From Pithys albifrons albifrons (Eukaryota; Chordata; Aves; Passeriformes; Thamnophilidae), in NCBI RefSeq assembly GCF_047495875.1, contig NC_092459.1:9304965-9368964 (forward strand): 64,000 nt of DNA. The letters are read 5' to 3'. Position numbers and translations under genes: made by a program. Of the stretch, positions 12,501-25,552 are shown one piece after another. Positions within the stretch are counted from its first letter, which is position 1. Every line of letters begins with the position of its first letter. Below the pieces are notes generated by a model. It was not told the DNA's origin, made no database searches, and saw only the letters and a program-made list of their open reading frames with translations.

Positions 12501-15500
12501 TTCAGTTTGAGAAGAATTTGAACTTCCTCTGTCTCGTTTATGTTTCCATGTTCTGTTTTCCAATATTGACTAATTTCAAACCAAGGGTGATGAGACAGGA
12601 AAACAACACCAAAATTTAATCTTTTTTTTTTTTTTAAACATGTGGTTTGATAATCCAACAATTACTGGATCCCCAGAATGGCTGGATAACCCCTTATAGT
12701 GTAGGTACAACACTTCATCAAATTTAATACCACTAGAAACTTAAAACAAAGAGGAGAAAAGTCAATTTATATGCTGTTTAATTTTATCATCAATAAGATG
12801 GAGACTATACAGCATGATGGCAGAAGAACATAATAAAGGAGCTGTTTTATAAGAGTAGACATGCTGTTATGACAGTGCATAATGTCAGAGAATATCTTGA
12901 GTTTGTAAAGTGCCTTGTATTGACAGAATATATTACTTCTAATAAGTAGAAGTAATAGTAAGAAGAGAAGCATTTTGTATACAGATCAAGCAGCAACTAA
13001 GAGTTTTCAGTAGAAGCATCTGAAATAGCTGCACATATTTGAGCTGCTGCTGGCTACTAACAAACAGCCTAGATGCTTTCAAACCTGCAAGACAATAAAG
13101 AGGTACTGAAAGCACACAGCCGCCAACAGATGATGTCCTAAGAAGTCATTCACCTTTAAATATGATGCTGCAGACTCTGAGTCCTTGGAAGAAATGTAGC
13201 TGATGGAAGAAAAGGATGGCATGAGATAGCTGCAGCCTGCAAAGTGACAGAAAACACACAGAGCAGACATTTATATATTCAGTAAACTTTCCCGAGTCTC
13301 TGAGGGGAGAGCTGTTTCCTAGACTTTGTGCTTATTTTTTTTGTGAAGATATTTGGTTTAACCAGTCCACAATATTGAAACTGCAATGTTAATGTCATAT
13401 TTGCAAATACTTACATTCAAACTAAGTTTTAAGGGTTTGAATCCTAACTGTCATGAGTAGTTAAGTGATTTGGTAGCCATAGGTCATAAAAACCCTAAGC
13501 CTGATGAAAATCAGGGCCCATCTTCTAATTTCACAGTTCACAAATTTATCTGGGCAAAATCCAGTTTTCAGGCAAAAATTGGTCCAGTCTGGATAAAGGT
13601 GGAAGGTGGGGATTTATCCACTGATGCAGCAAAGAGGGATGATCGGAGGAGGAAAACTCATTTTGGATGAACAAGGGAGTTTGAATACCTGATCACCTAC
13701 TGGCTTTCCACAGCACTGCATTTCTTACTGACCACTGTGGAAGAGCAGAGTACCTGCCTATCCACAGGACAGTTTCTGCTTGTCAGGACCTGCACCAGGC
13801 CACCTTCCATTGCTGAAAGGTCATGCCATTCCTCTACCAGCATTCTGCCTAACTCCTTTCTTCTGGGATAAAGTTGAAGGCCTGGGACACCTCTATTTAG
13901 AAAATGCTGCTAATGCTTGTGGACTCATCTGGATATTACTGACTGGGATTCTGACATTCCCAAGGGCTATTGCCAGAGCAAGTTAAAGGAACCTGATATC
14001 CTTCCTCTAAGCAAGAATCTGCCCAACAATTCCATGACTAATATTAAGTCAAATTGAAACTTTTTTAATGGAGAAAAGGAGACCAGAAGGTGTTGTGGAC
14101 AATATATTTGGTGATTTTTTGATCAGAAAGAAAAGAGTGGTTCAAGAAGAACATTGTGAAAGGAAAGAATAAAGTTCACAAGAGTGTTTTCCTTTATTCT
14201 TGTAGAGTTCCATGTTTGGTACTCGAGGAAACCACCACTCACTCTGATTTGTTTCATACAGTTACCACATATGTGAAAAAAGATGATGACAGACATCTGA
14301 GGTGAGAAGAGCACAGTTCCTATAATTAGTGTTTGTGAATACATCACTCTGGTGTCCCTGATAAAAGGAGTCTTCTGTCCCAGTTATACATCAGCATCTA
14401 AAACCTTGCAGAGCTGTAATCTCATTTCTTTGCTACTACTGTTTGAGCCCCCAAAAAATAATATTGTTGATGCAACTCAAAGATTAACTGATGACTATTG
14501 GAGTCTGCCTATACCTTGTAACAGGATAAGATGCATACTTTTGATTGATGCTCATTCAGAATGCAAGCAAATTATCTGGCAGAGGGCAAAATTATCCAGT
14601 GACCTAATGTCCTGTCACTGATACACAAATAATTATACGAGCACTGATCCACATAACATCCGTTATGTGAATTTGAATGCCCATCTGTTCACTCCAGATT
14701 AATTGTGACACTGATAGCTCCACATTACGAAACTGTTATTTTTTTAAAGCCTTCCATGAAAAGCAAACCCCCCCTTTCCATTCCCCCAACTCCAAACAAA
14801 ACAAAATCTCAAACCTAACAGAACCAAAAAATGATCACTTTTCCAAAAAAGAACAGGCTTACAAGTTCAAGTATTCCCTTCACTGCCAGATAAAGCACTC
14901 CAGGACCCAAGGGAATAGGTCATAGCATAAAACATGCTTAGAAGTTAGAAAGAAGATACTATTCTTCATCCAACCTTTTGATCCTAAGTAAGGTTTAAAA
15001 CAATACTGAAAGGTTCAATTTATCTTGTTTAACATTAGATGTCCGCAATGTGGATGCTTGTGTCTGAGCTAATGACCCTTTTGGATGTCTACTTTAGGAC
15101 AAGACAAATCTGCACCAGGAATGTTTATTTGTGTCTTCTTCTCCAGCTTCCTAAGGGACCTCAGTAGACAAAATCTGATATGGATACTATACTGTAGATG
15201 TGTATATTTGGTGAGATCAATTGCACTCTCAACTAATTTGTTTAAATTGATTAATTTTGCATGTCATATCACTTTTAACTGCATTTTCTTTTTGGTGACA
15301 CCTAATTCTTCTCAGATATTTTGATTTTTTTATCTTTTAACAGTTCTCCACTAATCTATGCAATTACAATTTTTGCTAGCTCTGTCTTTCTGTTGAGGCA
15401 AACTTAAAAATTAACATCACTTAGCATTTGTACCACTATAAGTGATCCCACTTGTATCATCTGTTTCAACAACATTTTTAGTGGACTCCACTAGCAAATG

Positions 15501-16930
15501 TCTCCCAGATCTTACAGGTGTACTCTTAAATGCATGTTTAATTTTATGATATTTTGCAATGTAGCTATTAATTTTGAGTCGGGCACTTCTAAAATAGTGC
15601 CATTAATTTTTGCATGTACATAAATATATATGTACTTGTGTTTTAAATGTCTTTTGTGTAACAAATTAAGGAACATGTTTTGATCCACTAGTTACTTGTG
15701 TGAAGTCTATTAGTTATAGAAGCAATTATACCATTTTGTTTCCATTGCTAAATTCCACTAACAAGTGCTCAAACTTGATGAATTAAATCTGTGGAGTCGT
15801 ATCAAGGATGCACCTTGCTTTTGCTAAGAGTAAAACCAGAAACTGCACTGTTTCATAACAAGAATTCATAGTGTTATGTATTGTTGCTATTATTTCCAAG
15901 GATCCTAGTATTTATGCATGAAATATGAAGTGTCTGTTCTCTGGACTATAATGCACAGTTCATTATTTTTACAATGGACAGTAAGGAAAAGCTTTAATTC
16001 TTTCTTTGGCAAGAATATATTGACAATATCACACTTTGTATAAGAAGTTTAGGTAGCTGGACATACAGTTAAGGTAATGTCCTTACATGGAGGCTTACAT
16101 TTTAGTTGTAATTTCATAATATAACAATTTTTGGGTGTTCCTTTGCATATTAAGGCTGGGATTTAATTTACCTAATTGAAGAACTGAAGAATTAGGCCAA
16201 ATCCAGACACCCAATCAGGTGATAGCTGTCTCCCAATCCGCATAGATTCTCTGAGCCTGCTAATTTGAGGCCTAGCTAAAACCACTACACCAAATTTTAG
16301 TATTCTTGTATTTGTGCCACTGAAGTCTAGATGCTTAAAATGCAGAGGTTTTTTCCATCTGGCCTAGTCATTCAATACTTGTGAAGAGAAATTGGTTGTT
16401 CTGTAGAACAATCCATCTCATTCTAACTCAGATATCAACAACAGATGATATGAATTATGCACTTGATGCATTAATTTCTGCACTGACCATGGTGGGGTTC
16501 CATTTCTAATGAATTGATTTGCCAGAAGTAAGTACTTAATACCTTGTGTAATAACCGAGAGGAGTAGTCGTATTTGTCAGTTTTTTCAGGATCTACACAG
16601 TGTAGAACTTATCTGAGTGTAGCTATACATCTGGTTTGAGTGTGCAGAAACTCTGGGAATACATGGTGTTTGCAGAAGACTAACTATGCAGCAGCAGTCA
16701 TAGAGATCTTAGGAGACAGAGGAGGAACTTCACTGCCTGGCCTTAAAATGGAATCTAGTTCTATATGCAATGCAACCTGTTTATATATGGACCAAATACA
16801 ATGCAAAAATCTTGAAGTAACTCAATTAAGGACTCCATTCATGATTATAGTAAGGAGCCAGCCATTATGGATGCAATGAATCTCTGTCGTGTACAATATT
16901 GAAAGGTCACCCATTAACCTAGTTGTCTTT
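6580..16930. other. Long unique non-coding stretch
   Basis: About 10 kb of AT-rich sequence without recognisable transposons, RNA genes or family-assignable frames. All open frames are below 95 codons. Homopolymer A and T runs occur (for example near 8939 and 12621). The stretch just before the LTR is ordinary unique sequence. Confidence 0.65.
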
Positions 16931-16935
16931 CTAAT
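16931..16935. repeat. Target-site duplication CTAAT, left copy
   Basis: CTAAT directly precedes the LTR's terminal TGTTATGGG. The same five bases follow its terminal CATGACA at 17550-17554. A 5-bp duplication is typical of ERVL-like and some other retroviral integrases. Confidence 0.92.
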
Positions 16936-17549
16936 TGTTATGGGTTTAACCAAGTAGGCCAAGAAGTTAAGTTTTAAAGTTCAGCTAGGCCTAGGATTGT
17001 CAGCTGATTTAAGCTGGGCTGAGCTGACAGCTGACTTCTTCCAGCCAATAATATTGTATTCCATACCATACTACATCATCTCAAAGGGTGTAAAATCCAG
17101 TGTGTGGGAGTGGCTTGGTTAGTTCCATCATGGCTGCACTAAGAGGAAGACATCCAGCAGCTCCTCTACTATGCTATGCCCTGCTCCTGTTGCCTGTGCT
17201 TGCATTTTGTTTGCATTCAGGGAAGTAGAAATATTTTGTTGCTATATTTTCTCTTTCTTGCTGAGTGTCTTTTGGAGTGCTTATGAATTTAGAGTAATGG
17301 GCTTTGTATTAATTGGGGAGTGGGAGGTTATTTCTTGTTATACATAACTTGTGTAAGTGTGTGTTATATTGTAGTTTCCTCTTACTTTTCTCTTTTCTGT
17401 ATAAATACATGTAGTTAGTTTCAGCATAAACCTGCTTTGAGGGTTTTTTTTCCTCTCCCTTTTCTTTTCCCCTTAGCTGGTTAGGGGGAGGAGGAACACT
17501 TTTCACCCTGTCCTGGACAGTTGGCGTTTTGCCAGCTCAACCCATGACA
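16936..17549 (+). mobile_element. Solo LTR of an endogenous retrovirus (614 bp)
   Basis: The element starts TGTTATGGGTT and ends AACCCATGACA. It therefore has TG...CA termini inside a near-perfect terminal inverted repeat, and it is bounded by an exact CTAAT duplication. No internal retroviral sequence lies between the ends, so this is a solo LTR left by recombination between two LTRs. Inside are two CAGCTG boxes (17001-17006 and 17028-17033), a TATA-like TATAAATA at 17400-17407, and a T/C-rich stretch before the 3' end (about 17445-17475). The 5-bp duplication favours an ERVL-type integrase, but the exact family cannot be named without a library. A second copy lies at 39717-40343. Small frames within it are not coding. 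Confidence 0.93.
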
Positions 17550-17554
17550 CTAAT
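17550..17554. repeat. Target-site duplication CTAAT, right copy
   Basis: Identical to 16931-16935 and immediately after the LTR's final CA. The pair fixes the element's ends to the base. Confidence 0.92.
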
Positions 17555-20289
17555 TAACCAAGAAAGGAAGGCACATCTCTGTCCACTTAAGCTTTTCTGC
17601 AATTCTTGTGGCCTTTTTAAATACCTACTTTAGCATAAAAGAAGCCATTCTCTAGAAGCCCATTTACCTCCTGTGCACCTCAGACACGGAGGTTTACATT
17701 AGCAACTTCTACAGTAGATCCAGTGAATGCCACCCATTTCCTCCCTGGAGAAAGATGTCTCAGATTGCAAAAAATGTATAATTTTAATGTTGTTCAAAAA
17801 ATCTGAACTTCACTTAAGGACCAGTGAAGTATGCCAGGAAAGTACAATTGAGCTTCATTGACTTCAGAACTGAGAAAAGAAGTTGCCCCAAAATATCCTA
17901 GGTCACAGAACATCATTTCTTGCATGCTTACAAAGATTTCCTTGGTGTGATCTGATCACTCTGTTCACAAAACAATTCCACTTCCAGAAAACTGATATAA
18001 TTTTGAAATTAGCTGGAAATCTTAGCACATAGCTTGTTTTTTAGCCTAACACACAGGAAGAGATCTCAGTTTGACTTCCATAGTTTGTGCAGACCATATG
18101 GTCTCATGACGTTGCCTGTCATGTTGCCTCTGTTTTTCCTTTAGACATCTATATTCTTTGACAAGGTGAAATAACAGCAAATCAATAGCCAAAATTAGAT
18201 TATTTTACAGATAAGAACCTGCATACTAATCTTTTTTTGCAGGCACTAGAAAGACGGGTTATGGCAACATTTTTTCAGAAAACTTGAGTAATGGAAAGCT
18301 TAATATTGCTGCAATATTAAACAATAAACGTGTGCTTTCTTCCAAGTGTACCTCGTATCATCTTGGGGGTCTGTGATATAATGTACCCAGACATTATTTT
18401 GGGTTGTGGCTCTTTTTTTCTGAGTACTGTTAGGACATTTTTACTCAAGAAATAATCAGTATTTATACATAATAAGTATACTTCATTCAGTGAGGGTGCT
18501 TCTTAACTGCCATTGACATTATCTACCTCCTATTTAAAATTGTATGCAATAAAGTCAATCAGTTATTGATACAAGGGATTAAACTGGGGAAATTAAAGTA
18601 TTATTTTTGCATGGTATTTTCTGAAAAAACTCCCATCCCAAACATAGAAGATGATGAAGATAAATTTTTCCTGTGTTTATGACTCCATTAAATATAAAAC
18701 AACCTATTCCCTATTGACACTTTAACAGCATTGTGTTCTTAATGAATTTCTATGCCATAATTTATTACTGCAGAAAGTTATAGTGCTTAATTTCTTACAT
18801 AACTGAAGTTCTGTATTTAATTCATTTTCTCTGTCTTTGAAGGATTATTCAATTTACATAAAGATAGAGCTCAACACTTCAGCAGGAAATCTGATTGTGG
18901 GAACACAAATTAAAACAGCAATTTTAGGAGATTAGATAGAAAGTGCACATGGCAAGTAGCTTATGTTGTCACGTGTAAAGTTGAAAGTGTAAGAACTGTT
19001 TCTTAAAATGAATTTAAAGGAACACTAAAAAGTATTGATATAACATTGTTTAAAATTGCCCTTTATTGGTACCTCTCAGAAAAAGCAAAGGAACACCACT
19101 GTCATAACAAAGTGTAGTTTAAGACATAATATGATTTATTCTTGAAATTCATATTTTGAAATGTATACAAAATTACTGATTAGAAGACTTTTATTCAAAT
19201 TTAAGCTGATGAAAATTTTCACCAGTAAATTTCACAAACTGCATGTGTAGGCTGAAAACCAATTTAAGTGCTAATAAAATCCATCTGAATTGGGGCTCAA
19301 ACAACATCTTTGCAGGTATACAAATAACCAATGTATGGCAACCATTAAATCAAAAATCTCTGTAAGTGTAAAGTAGTATAAGAAAATTGTAAGAAATGTT
19401 GCTATAATTAAATCCTGACATTTCTAACAAAAATGGCGATTTTTTATTGTGATCATTATCTCAGCCAACCTGAAAAATCATGTCATTAAAATTTTGTGAA
19501 ATGGCCTACAGTCATCTTGCACCTCAAGCCGATTATTTTTATTATACTGTGCAGTATGTTAATAAATGCAAGGCTGAAATTATCATATAGAGGGGTATAA
19601 AGATCAAAAGATGAAAACTGCCTTCCACAATAGATTTTCTGAATGGCTTTGGCAATGATTCTGTCAACTACTCACAAGATTTCAGATCAGGTGGTGATGT
19701 AAACCTTAAGTTCACTGAATTTAGATGGAATAACTTTCATTAAAAAAAAAAATTCAACTCCAAGAGTACGAATTGTATTTTGGTTTCAATAAAATATGTA
19801 ACTAAAGAAATATTAATTAAAAAAAATGAATAGAGTATTTTACTTAAGTTAGATTTGCTTCAATCCGTGATAATTGGAACTAGGTTAGTTTTAATATTTC
19901 TCATTAAAAAAAAATCAAAAATTATTCTTTAATCAATACTTAGCATAATATCTCCCTTATAAAAGTAACAAATGTTTCATCTTTTTGGAGTGGCCTGAAT
20001 AGCTTAGAAAAATCTGACAAATTCAATTATTAGTTCTGAATTATTTAGTTATATTAGTTCTTTCTGTGTGTAGGAGTTTATGAATAACCAAGTTGATGGA
20101 GAGCTAAAATAAAATACAGAATAAAATCATATAATGTAAGCCTAATGCACCAATCAAATGAATGAGAATGGCGATAATAAAAAACAGATATTTAAAAATA
20201 ATCCTACCTACTCAGAAAACATAAATCCAAGGCAGGATTTCACAAGCTGTACTTGTGATGAAAAGGACACAATTACCTAAACATTGTTT
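17555..20289. other. AT-rich unique sequence
   Basis: About 2.7 kb with hardly any open frames. It contains long T and A runs (for example 18233-18237 and 19741-19750). From about 18700 to 20200 it is rich in TAAT/ATTA-type motifs and free of recognisable repeats. This could reflect conserved regulatory DNA, but one sequence alone cannot show conservation. Confidence 0.6.
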
Positions 20290-20760
20290 ATCAGGGGCCT
20301 TTTTAGGTGCTATGGAAGATTGGATGTGGCCTTCGGCTGACCCTCGAGAGGCACAGAGCTGGCACAGGCTGTAGCCTCTCTGCAAGCCCTGTGGTGATTG
20401 TGCAAAGGGATCTTGTCTGTGGGCAACTGGAGGGAGGCCCTTTTATCCAACAGGCTGAGCTGAGCAGCCGCTTAACACTGTTAAATGCACTGTCTAGATG
20501 TCTGCAGGCTGTAATGGGAGCTGGAATTGTTACTGCCTTGGCAGGTAACAGAAATGGAGATGGTTAACAATGGAGCTGAATTCTGCTGTGTGTCTTCTGC
20601 CCTGTGCTGTGTGTGGTGCAGGAGGCAGGACTGTAAATGTAGGGGTAATCACCATTGAGGATGCACCAGGACACACCTCTGGCTAAGGCAGGAGATATGG
20701 GAGACCTGTTCTCGGGATTGGTAGCTGGAGGCCTTGCAGGTACAATAGGGTGTCACTTGA
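20290..20760. other. GC-richer unassigned patch
   Basis: About 470 bases are visibly richer in G and C than the flanks, with several CTG/CAG and 'gctgtgtgtg' strings. A plus-strand frame of 86 codons (20307-20567) runs through it but starts at GTG and shows no recognisable domain. No CR1 or LTR signature was seen. It may be an old unrecognised repeat or an unnoticed exon-like segment; I cannot tell which. Confidence 0.4.
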
Positions 20761-21589
20761 GAGATGGCACAAAAGAACCATATTCAGGAATCTGAATTTT
20801 TCCTACAAATTGCAGAGTCTTCAACTCAGTCTTTTTCTGTGTATTCCATGCTTGATACATACCATGGTACAATGGTGCACAAGTGTCCAGTGGCTCATTA
20901 CTTCTTTTAGACATTGTTGTTGTACAAACATATATTAATTATCCATTTCTATATTTAAAAATATGTCAGATTTTCATCTTATGAAGCTAGGTAAGCAATA
21001 CCCAAGTAATTAAAAATGTTGTTTTTCTTAAATGCAGGATTAGTACCAGGAAACACAAAACTATATATACAAAATTGTGTCCTAGGGCCTTCTAGAAAAT
21101 TCTTCACCTATGGAAGCTCTTTGTGAATACCTCACCTGTCACATTTGTAGGCTGTGACATTTTATTCACTAACATCCTAGGGGAAAAAAAATACCTGTAG
21201 TCCTTAGCTATGGTACACTATAGCACCTAACACAATATATCAACCATTAAGATCATTCTGCAAATGACAAATTGTATAATTTTCTTTATTTGAATCCACC
21301 AAGTGATAGAAACTTGGATCATCCACTTGAGTTATATTGTTTACACAACTATTAAGCTGCAAGTGTAATCACTGTTTGTTTTCTATACCTTTTGGGTTGA
21401 CAAGGGAAAAGTACTTTAATCAGGAGAATAAAATGATAGTGCTTGCTATTGCTGATTACAATTTTTCTAATCAAATGTATTTCAGGAAGACAAATCCAGT
21501 TTTCTCAGAACCTTGTACATACCAGGAGAAGGTGGAAAAGAGGGACAGAGCTCACACCTGAAGAACAATTTAGGCACTACCTAAGGAAG
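20761..21589. other. Unique non-coding sequence
   Basis: No features recognised. Short frames only. Confidence 0.6.
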
Positions 21590-21805
21590 GTGTTTTTATC
21601 AAATAAATATGGGGCCAGAGGGGTCTTCCCAAGGGTGCTGAAAGCACTGGTGGACATAATTTTTCAGCCTTTGACTGCGCAAAATCCTTGAGACTGATGG
21701 AAGTCCCTTGAGGACTGTGACATGAACAAGGGAAGATTATAGTTTAGCTGTGCATTTGACACTGTCCTCCACCCCTACTGTGTTCAAGTTTGGAAGCTGA
21801 GGAAT

Positions 21806-21868
<63 letters not shown>

Positions 21869-22450
21869 AAAATTGCCTGAACAGCTAGACTCCAAGGACA
21901 TCAATCCATGACTAGACATCCTCTGGAAGTTGCTAACAAGAAGAGCATCCCAATGGTTTGTACTGGGCTCAGTGTTGTTCAGTAAATTCATGAATGTTCC
22001 CTATGATGAGACAGACCATCCCTCAGTGGATTTAGAGGGTGAATTTCACATCAAAGAGTAGGGCTTCAATTCAGAGGTTTCTTGAGAAACTTTAGTAGTT
22101 GGTTCAAGAGGAAAAATATTTCATTTGTGGAGAAAAAGCCGCATATATTAAAAATTGAGATGAGTAGAATCCTGCTGAAAAGCACCTGGAGGTTACAATG
22201 AAGTTACTATGAAGTTAAACTTTTGTTAAAAGTGTGCTTTCACCACAATAATGTCAAAATGCATTCTGGGATTTACTAGGAAACCATAGCAGGTAAGACA
22301 GGAGATGATACTCTGTGTCCTCAAGTGTTGGTGAAATCACAGCTGGAGATCTGTGTCTACCTTTTGGTCACCACAGCTCAGGAGTGACTTGGAGCAATTC
22401 GGAAGAGTACAGAATTTGAGGTTCACCTGGAAGATGAAGTCTACTGAAAC
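21590..22450 (+). mobile_element. Old CR1 LINE fragment, ORF2 region, split by a microsatellite
   Basis: This is a heavily decayed plus-strand CR1. Its left part translates as 'FPRVLKALVDIIFQPL', recalling the conserved CR1 segment just before the reverse-transcriptase core, followed by a remnant of the 'AFDTV' motif. After the TAGA array, 'ctgggctcagtgttgttcag' corresponds to the 'GSVLGPVLF' region of reverse transcriptase. Further right, 'agtgtgctttcaccac', 'gcattctggga', 'gaaatcacagctggag' and 'ttggagcaattcgg' match the 3' half of ORF2. The order agrees with a single element. Many frameshifts and stops rule out any function. The true edges are blurred, and no octamer tail is visible. Confidence 0.75.
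21806..21867. repeat. (TAGA)n tetranucleotide microsatellite
   Basis: About 15.5 uninterrupted TAGA units sit inside the decayed CR1 ORF2. They arose or expanded after the element inserted. Minus-strand 'IYLS' repeats in translation are an artefact of this array. The perfect array suggests a polymorphic locus. Confidence 0.97.
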
Positions 22451-24479
22451 AGGACCTATATTGCTGGGGGTGGGCTGCCTATATCAAGTCAGGTGAAGAT
22501 GAGGTTAAGGATAAAGCTATTACCAGCTAGTAGCTATTTGAAAGTACTTCTTGGTAGTGACAGATCACACAGCATCCACTGAATCTAGCTAGCCTATGGC
22601 ATGTAAACTCAGTGATCTGAACCTGCCACTGAGTTTCTTCATTGGAAAATGTATCAGGCAGTATTTGTTGTCCTCCAGCTGTTCCAGTTTTCTTCTCACT
22701 TGGCGAAGTTTTCTCTCTTGAGAGGAATTGGTATGAAGTCAGCAAAATTTTAATTGAAAATACAATTTCCATTATAACAATGACAGTAATTTTACAATGA
22801 GTGTAAGTAAACATTTGTACATATTCCCAGAAGACATACATTTCATTTGAAATCTTTATAATTCAATGCTTGTCTATAAGAAATGCTCTAGTTTAATTAG
22901 GAGCAGCAGGTCAAATTCAGAGATTGACCACGTGAAGTCTGTGATTTTTTCTATAGTCATGTTAAATGATCATCATCATTGCAGCTGGTCCAAAATGGAA
23001 GATTGAGTCAATTTTAGAAAAAGTCCTTTTTCAACACTGTCACTGTGCAAAGTAGTCTTAAAATGAAGACATGAGGCTCTGAACATAAGCAAATAGGCAA
23101 CACTTGTCAGCACATGTAGAAAAATCAGCATTTTTAGGCTATCAAGTTTCAAAATTTCTTACTGTGTTTCAGTCTGAGGTTCAATTTATAGTGCAAAGGT
23201 ATCATAGTCTTCTAGGAAGTGAAGTTTATTAGGAAATGCAGAAGATGAAAAAATAGTAAAGGAATGTGGAAAAAAGTTTTGTTTAGGAGAGATATTATTA
23301 AGTAAAGCAAAAGAAGCAAGCATGCAAACAAACAAAAACTAAAAAAAGATCAATGCAAAGGATATGCAATTCAAAAATACTTATTTCCCTTGTGGCTAGT
23401 CTTCCAATGCTTTGAGGAATAATAAAGAAGAGTTATGAGATTTATTTTCTTCAGCCTAGAAAAAAGAATTGGGAGGAAAATGTTGTCAAATTGAATATAA
23501 TAAATATCTGGTAAATAAGCAGTGTCAAATATCTGTATAGATTGGAAGAAGCACATTGATTGACTCCTTAAACATGCTGTTCAGTGTAAACAGTCTGGCT
23601 ATGCAAAAATGTTATGATGTCTGGCAGGGTCATGAACAATGTAAGTCCCCAGCAAAAACCCCTGATGTCCTTCCCCAAAGGGTTCTTTGAATCAGACTGA
23701 AATGACACACGGGTGCAGGAGCATTTCTGGGGGCATTCATAATATGCTGCCACTGGTGCAGAGGAGGGCATTTAAGTGAAAGGGTGTTCTGAGAACACAA
23801 GTGCATTAGTCAGCCCAGAGCAAACACTACCCCTGCAAACTGCAAGCCATGAGAATGACATAAATAGTTGGGATTACAAATAATCTACTGAAATCACACT
23901 CAGAGTGTGTAATTATATTATCTACTTATATGTATATCCAAACATATATACAAATATGTATGTAATCAATCTGCAGCAAAAATACTGCTGATCAAAATCT
24001 CTGTTGCCAAAATACTTTGAAACTGTGATGGAGAAGTAAAAGCCAGTGTTTGGAGCAATTATTTGCAAACTATTAATATTCAAGTGATGCAATTTGTTTT
24101 CTGAATTAGAATTTAAAAGAGAGAACTTGGAAGTTTTACAGCAGTTATTTAGTTTAGATGATGAAGTTCAACTCTGAAGCTTTCCTTAAGTATGTGAAAA
24201 ATACAAAATACTTCTAAAACTGTTTTACAGAAAATGCAGAACCCTGATGTGTTCTGTCAGTTAAACACTATGCAAAGCCAGGAAAATACCACCTTCCTGG
24301 GATAGAGACTGTTCTTTCTGAATAACACAACAGAGAGTTACCTAAGGATGCTGAGCAATGTTTACTTTTGTTCAGTATCTAACTGCAATTTTAGAGAACA
24401 TAGGTGGAAAGTGGAAATTACCATTAAAATGATACCCTGTCTTTCCTTCTTTCCTTCTCTCATTCCAGGAGAAGTATTG
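22451..24479. other. Unique non-coding sequence
   Basis: No gene or transposon recognised. The longest frame is 104 codons on the minus strand (22527-22841), with no family features. Confidence 0.6.
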
Positions 24480-24575
24480 CTGGTTTGGTTTTTTTGTTTG
24501 TTTGTTTTTGGTTTTGGTTTTTGTTTTTTGTGGTTGGTTTTGGTCGTTTTTTTTGTTGGTTGATTTGTTTATTTG
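24480..24575. repeat. T/G-rich low-complexity tract
   Basis: Irregular TTTG, TTTTGG and TTGTT units make up the segment. The plus-strand frame through it (Phe/Leu/Val-rich) is a composition artefact. Confidence 0.75.
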
Positions 24576-25552
24576 TTATAGAGTGGACTCAAGGCACTAC
24601 ACAAGAGGCATAGGATGATTGCCAGAAAACTTTCATACTGATACTTCCTCTAGGACCTCACCCCAGACTCCAAGAATTGGGCCTCTTCTACATTTCTGGC
24701 GCTTAAATGAAGAAACATATTTCTTATATGCTGTAAGATGTTATAAGATATGTAAGATACATAAAATGCAGGTATGAATTTTCACCCAGAGGATGGAAGG
24801 AATTTCTGGATATGAATTTGAAATTTTAGACTCAGTTTTATGTTGTAATTTGTAAAGCCATTTAAGTAGAGCATTGTTCACAAATGAGGTTGATCCTCAT
24901 AAACCCACATTTCTGGGCCTTGTTTGCTGTGACCTTAGTTCTTAATAATTTTAATTCATCAAAACCTAGCTCTGTTAGCAAATACCAAATATACTAACCA
25001 TTACTATCTAAGAGCTTGTGCAGCCTGTTGCTTCCTTCTTCCGTCTCACTGTTAACAAGATTGTAACCCCTAAAGATTAAAAAACCTTCTACAGCACTTG
25101 CATAATAGTCTGATACAATGATGTCTTTTAAGCATGGTTATATTGAATAATTAATTTAATTTAAGTAGTCTAAATAAACTGGAATTTTTTAATAATGCAT
25201 TGATTAGAATAGATGATCCAAATCTGCATTTGCTTGTCTCTTTTGTTCTATAAAGTACTGTAAACATTTAAAATAATATTTATAGAGCTTCTCTGACTTG
25301 CCTCATCACTTTAATTTCTTACACAACTCTCTCCTTCCCTCCCCAGTACCTAATAACCATAGTCAGTATGAGACCTAATGAAGGGAGAGTAAATTCAGAT
25401 GGTGGTTAGAGTCTGCAAAACTTGGCATATAAGGGCAAAAAGATTATGAATTGTGGTTTGTTTTACTCAAAATGAGAATCTGCAGTGGCTCCCTTCATTA
25501 ATGTGATCTTCTGAAAAGAACCCACAATATGATTTTATAATTATACTAAAAG
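24576..25552. other. Unique non-coding sequence
   Basis: No features recognised before the next CR1 copy. Confidence 0.6.

Noticed and set aside
21737..21991. Minus-strand frame with repeated 'IYLS'
   Set aside because: It is the translation of the TAGA array inside a dead CR1.
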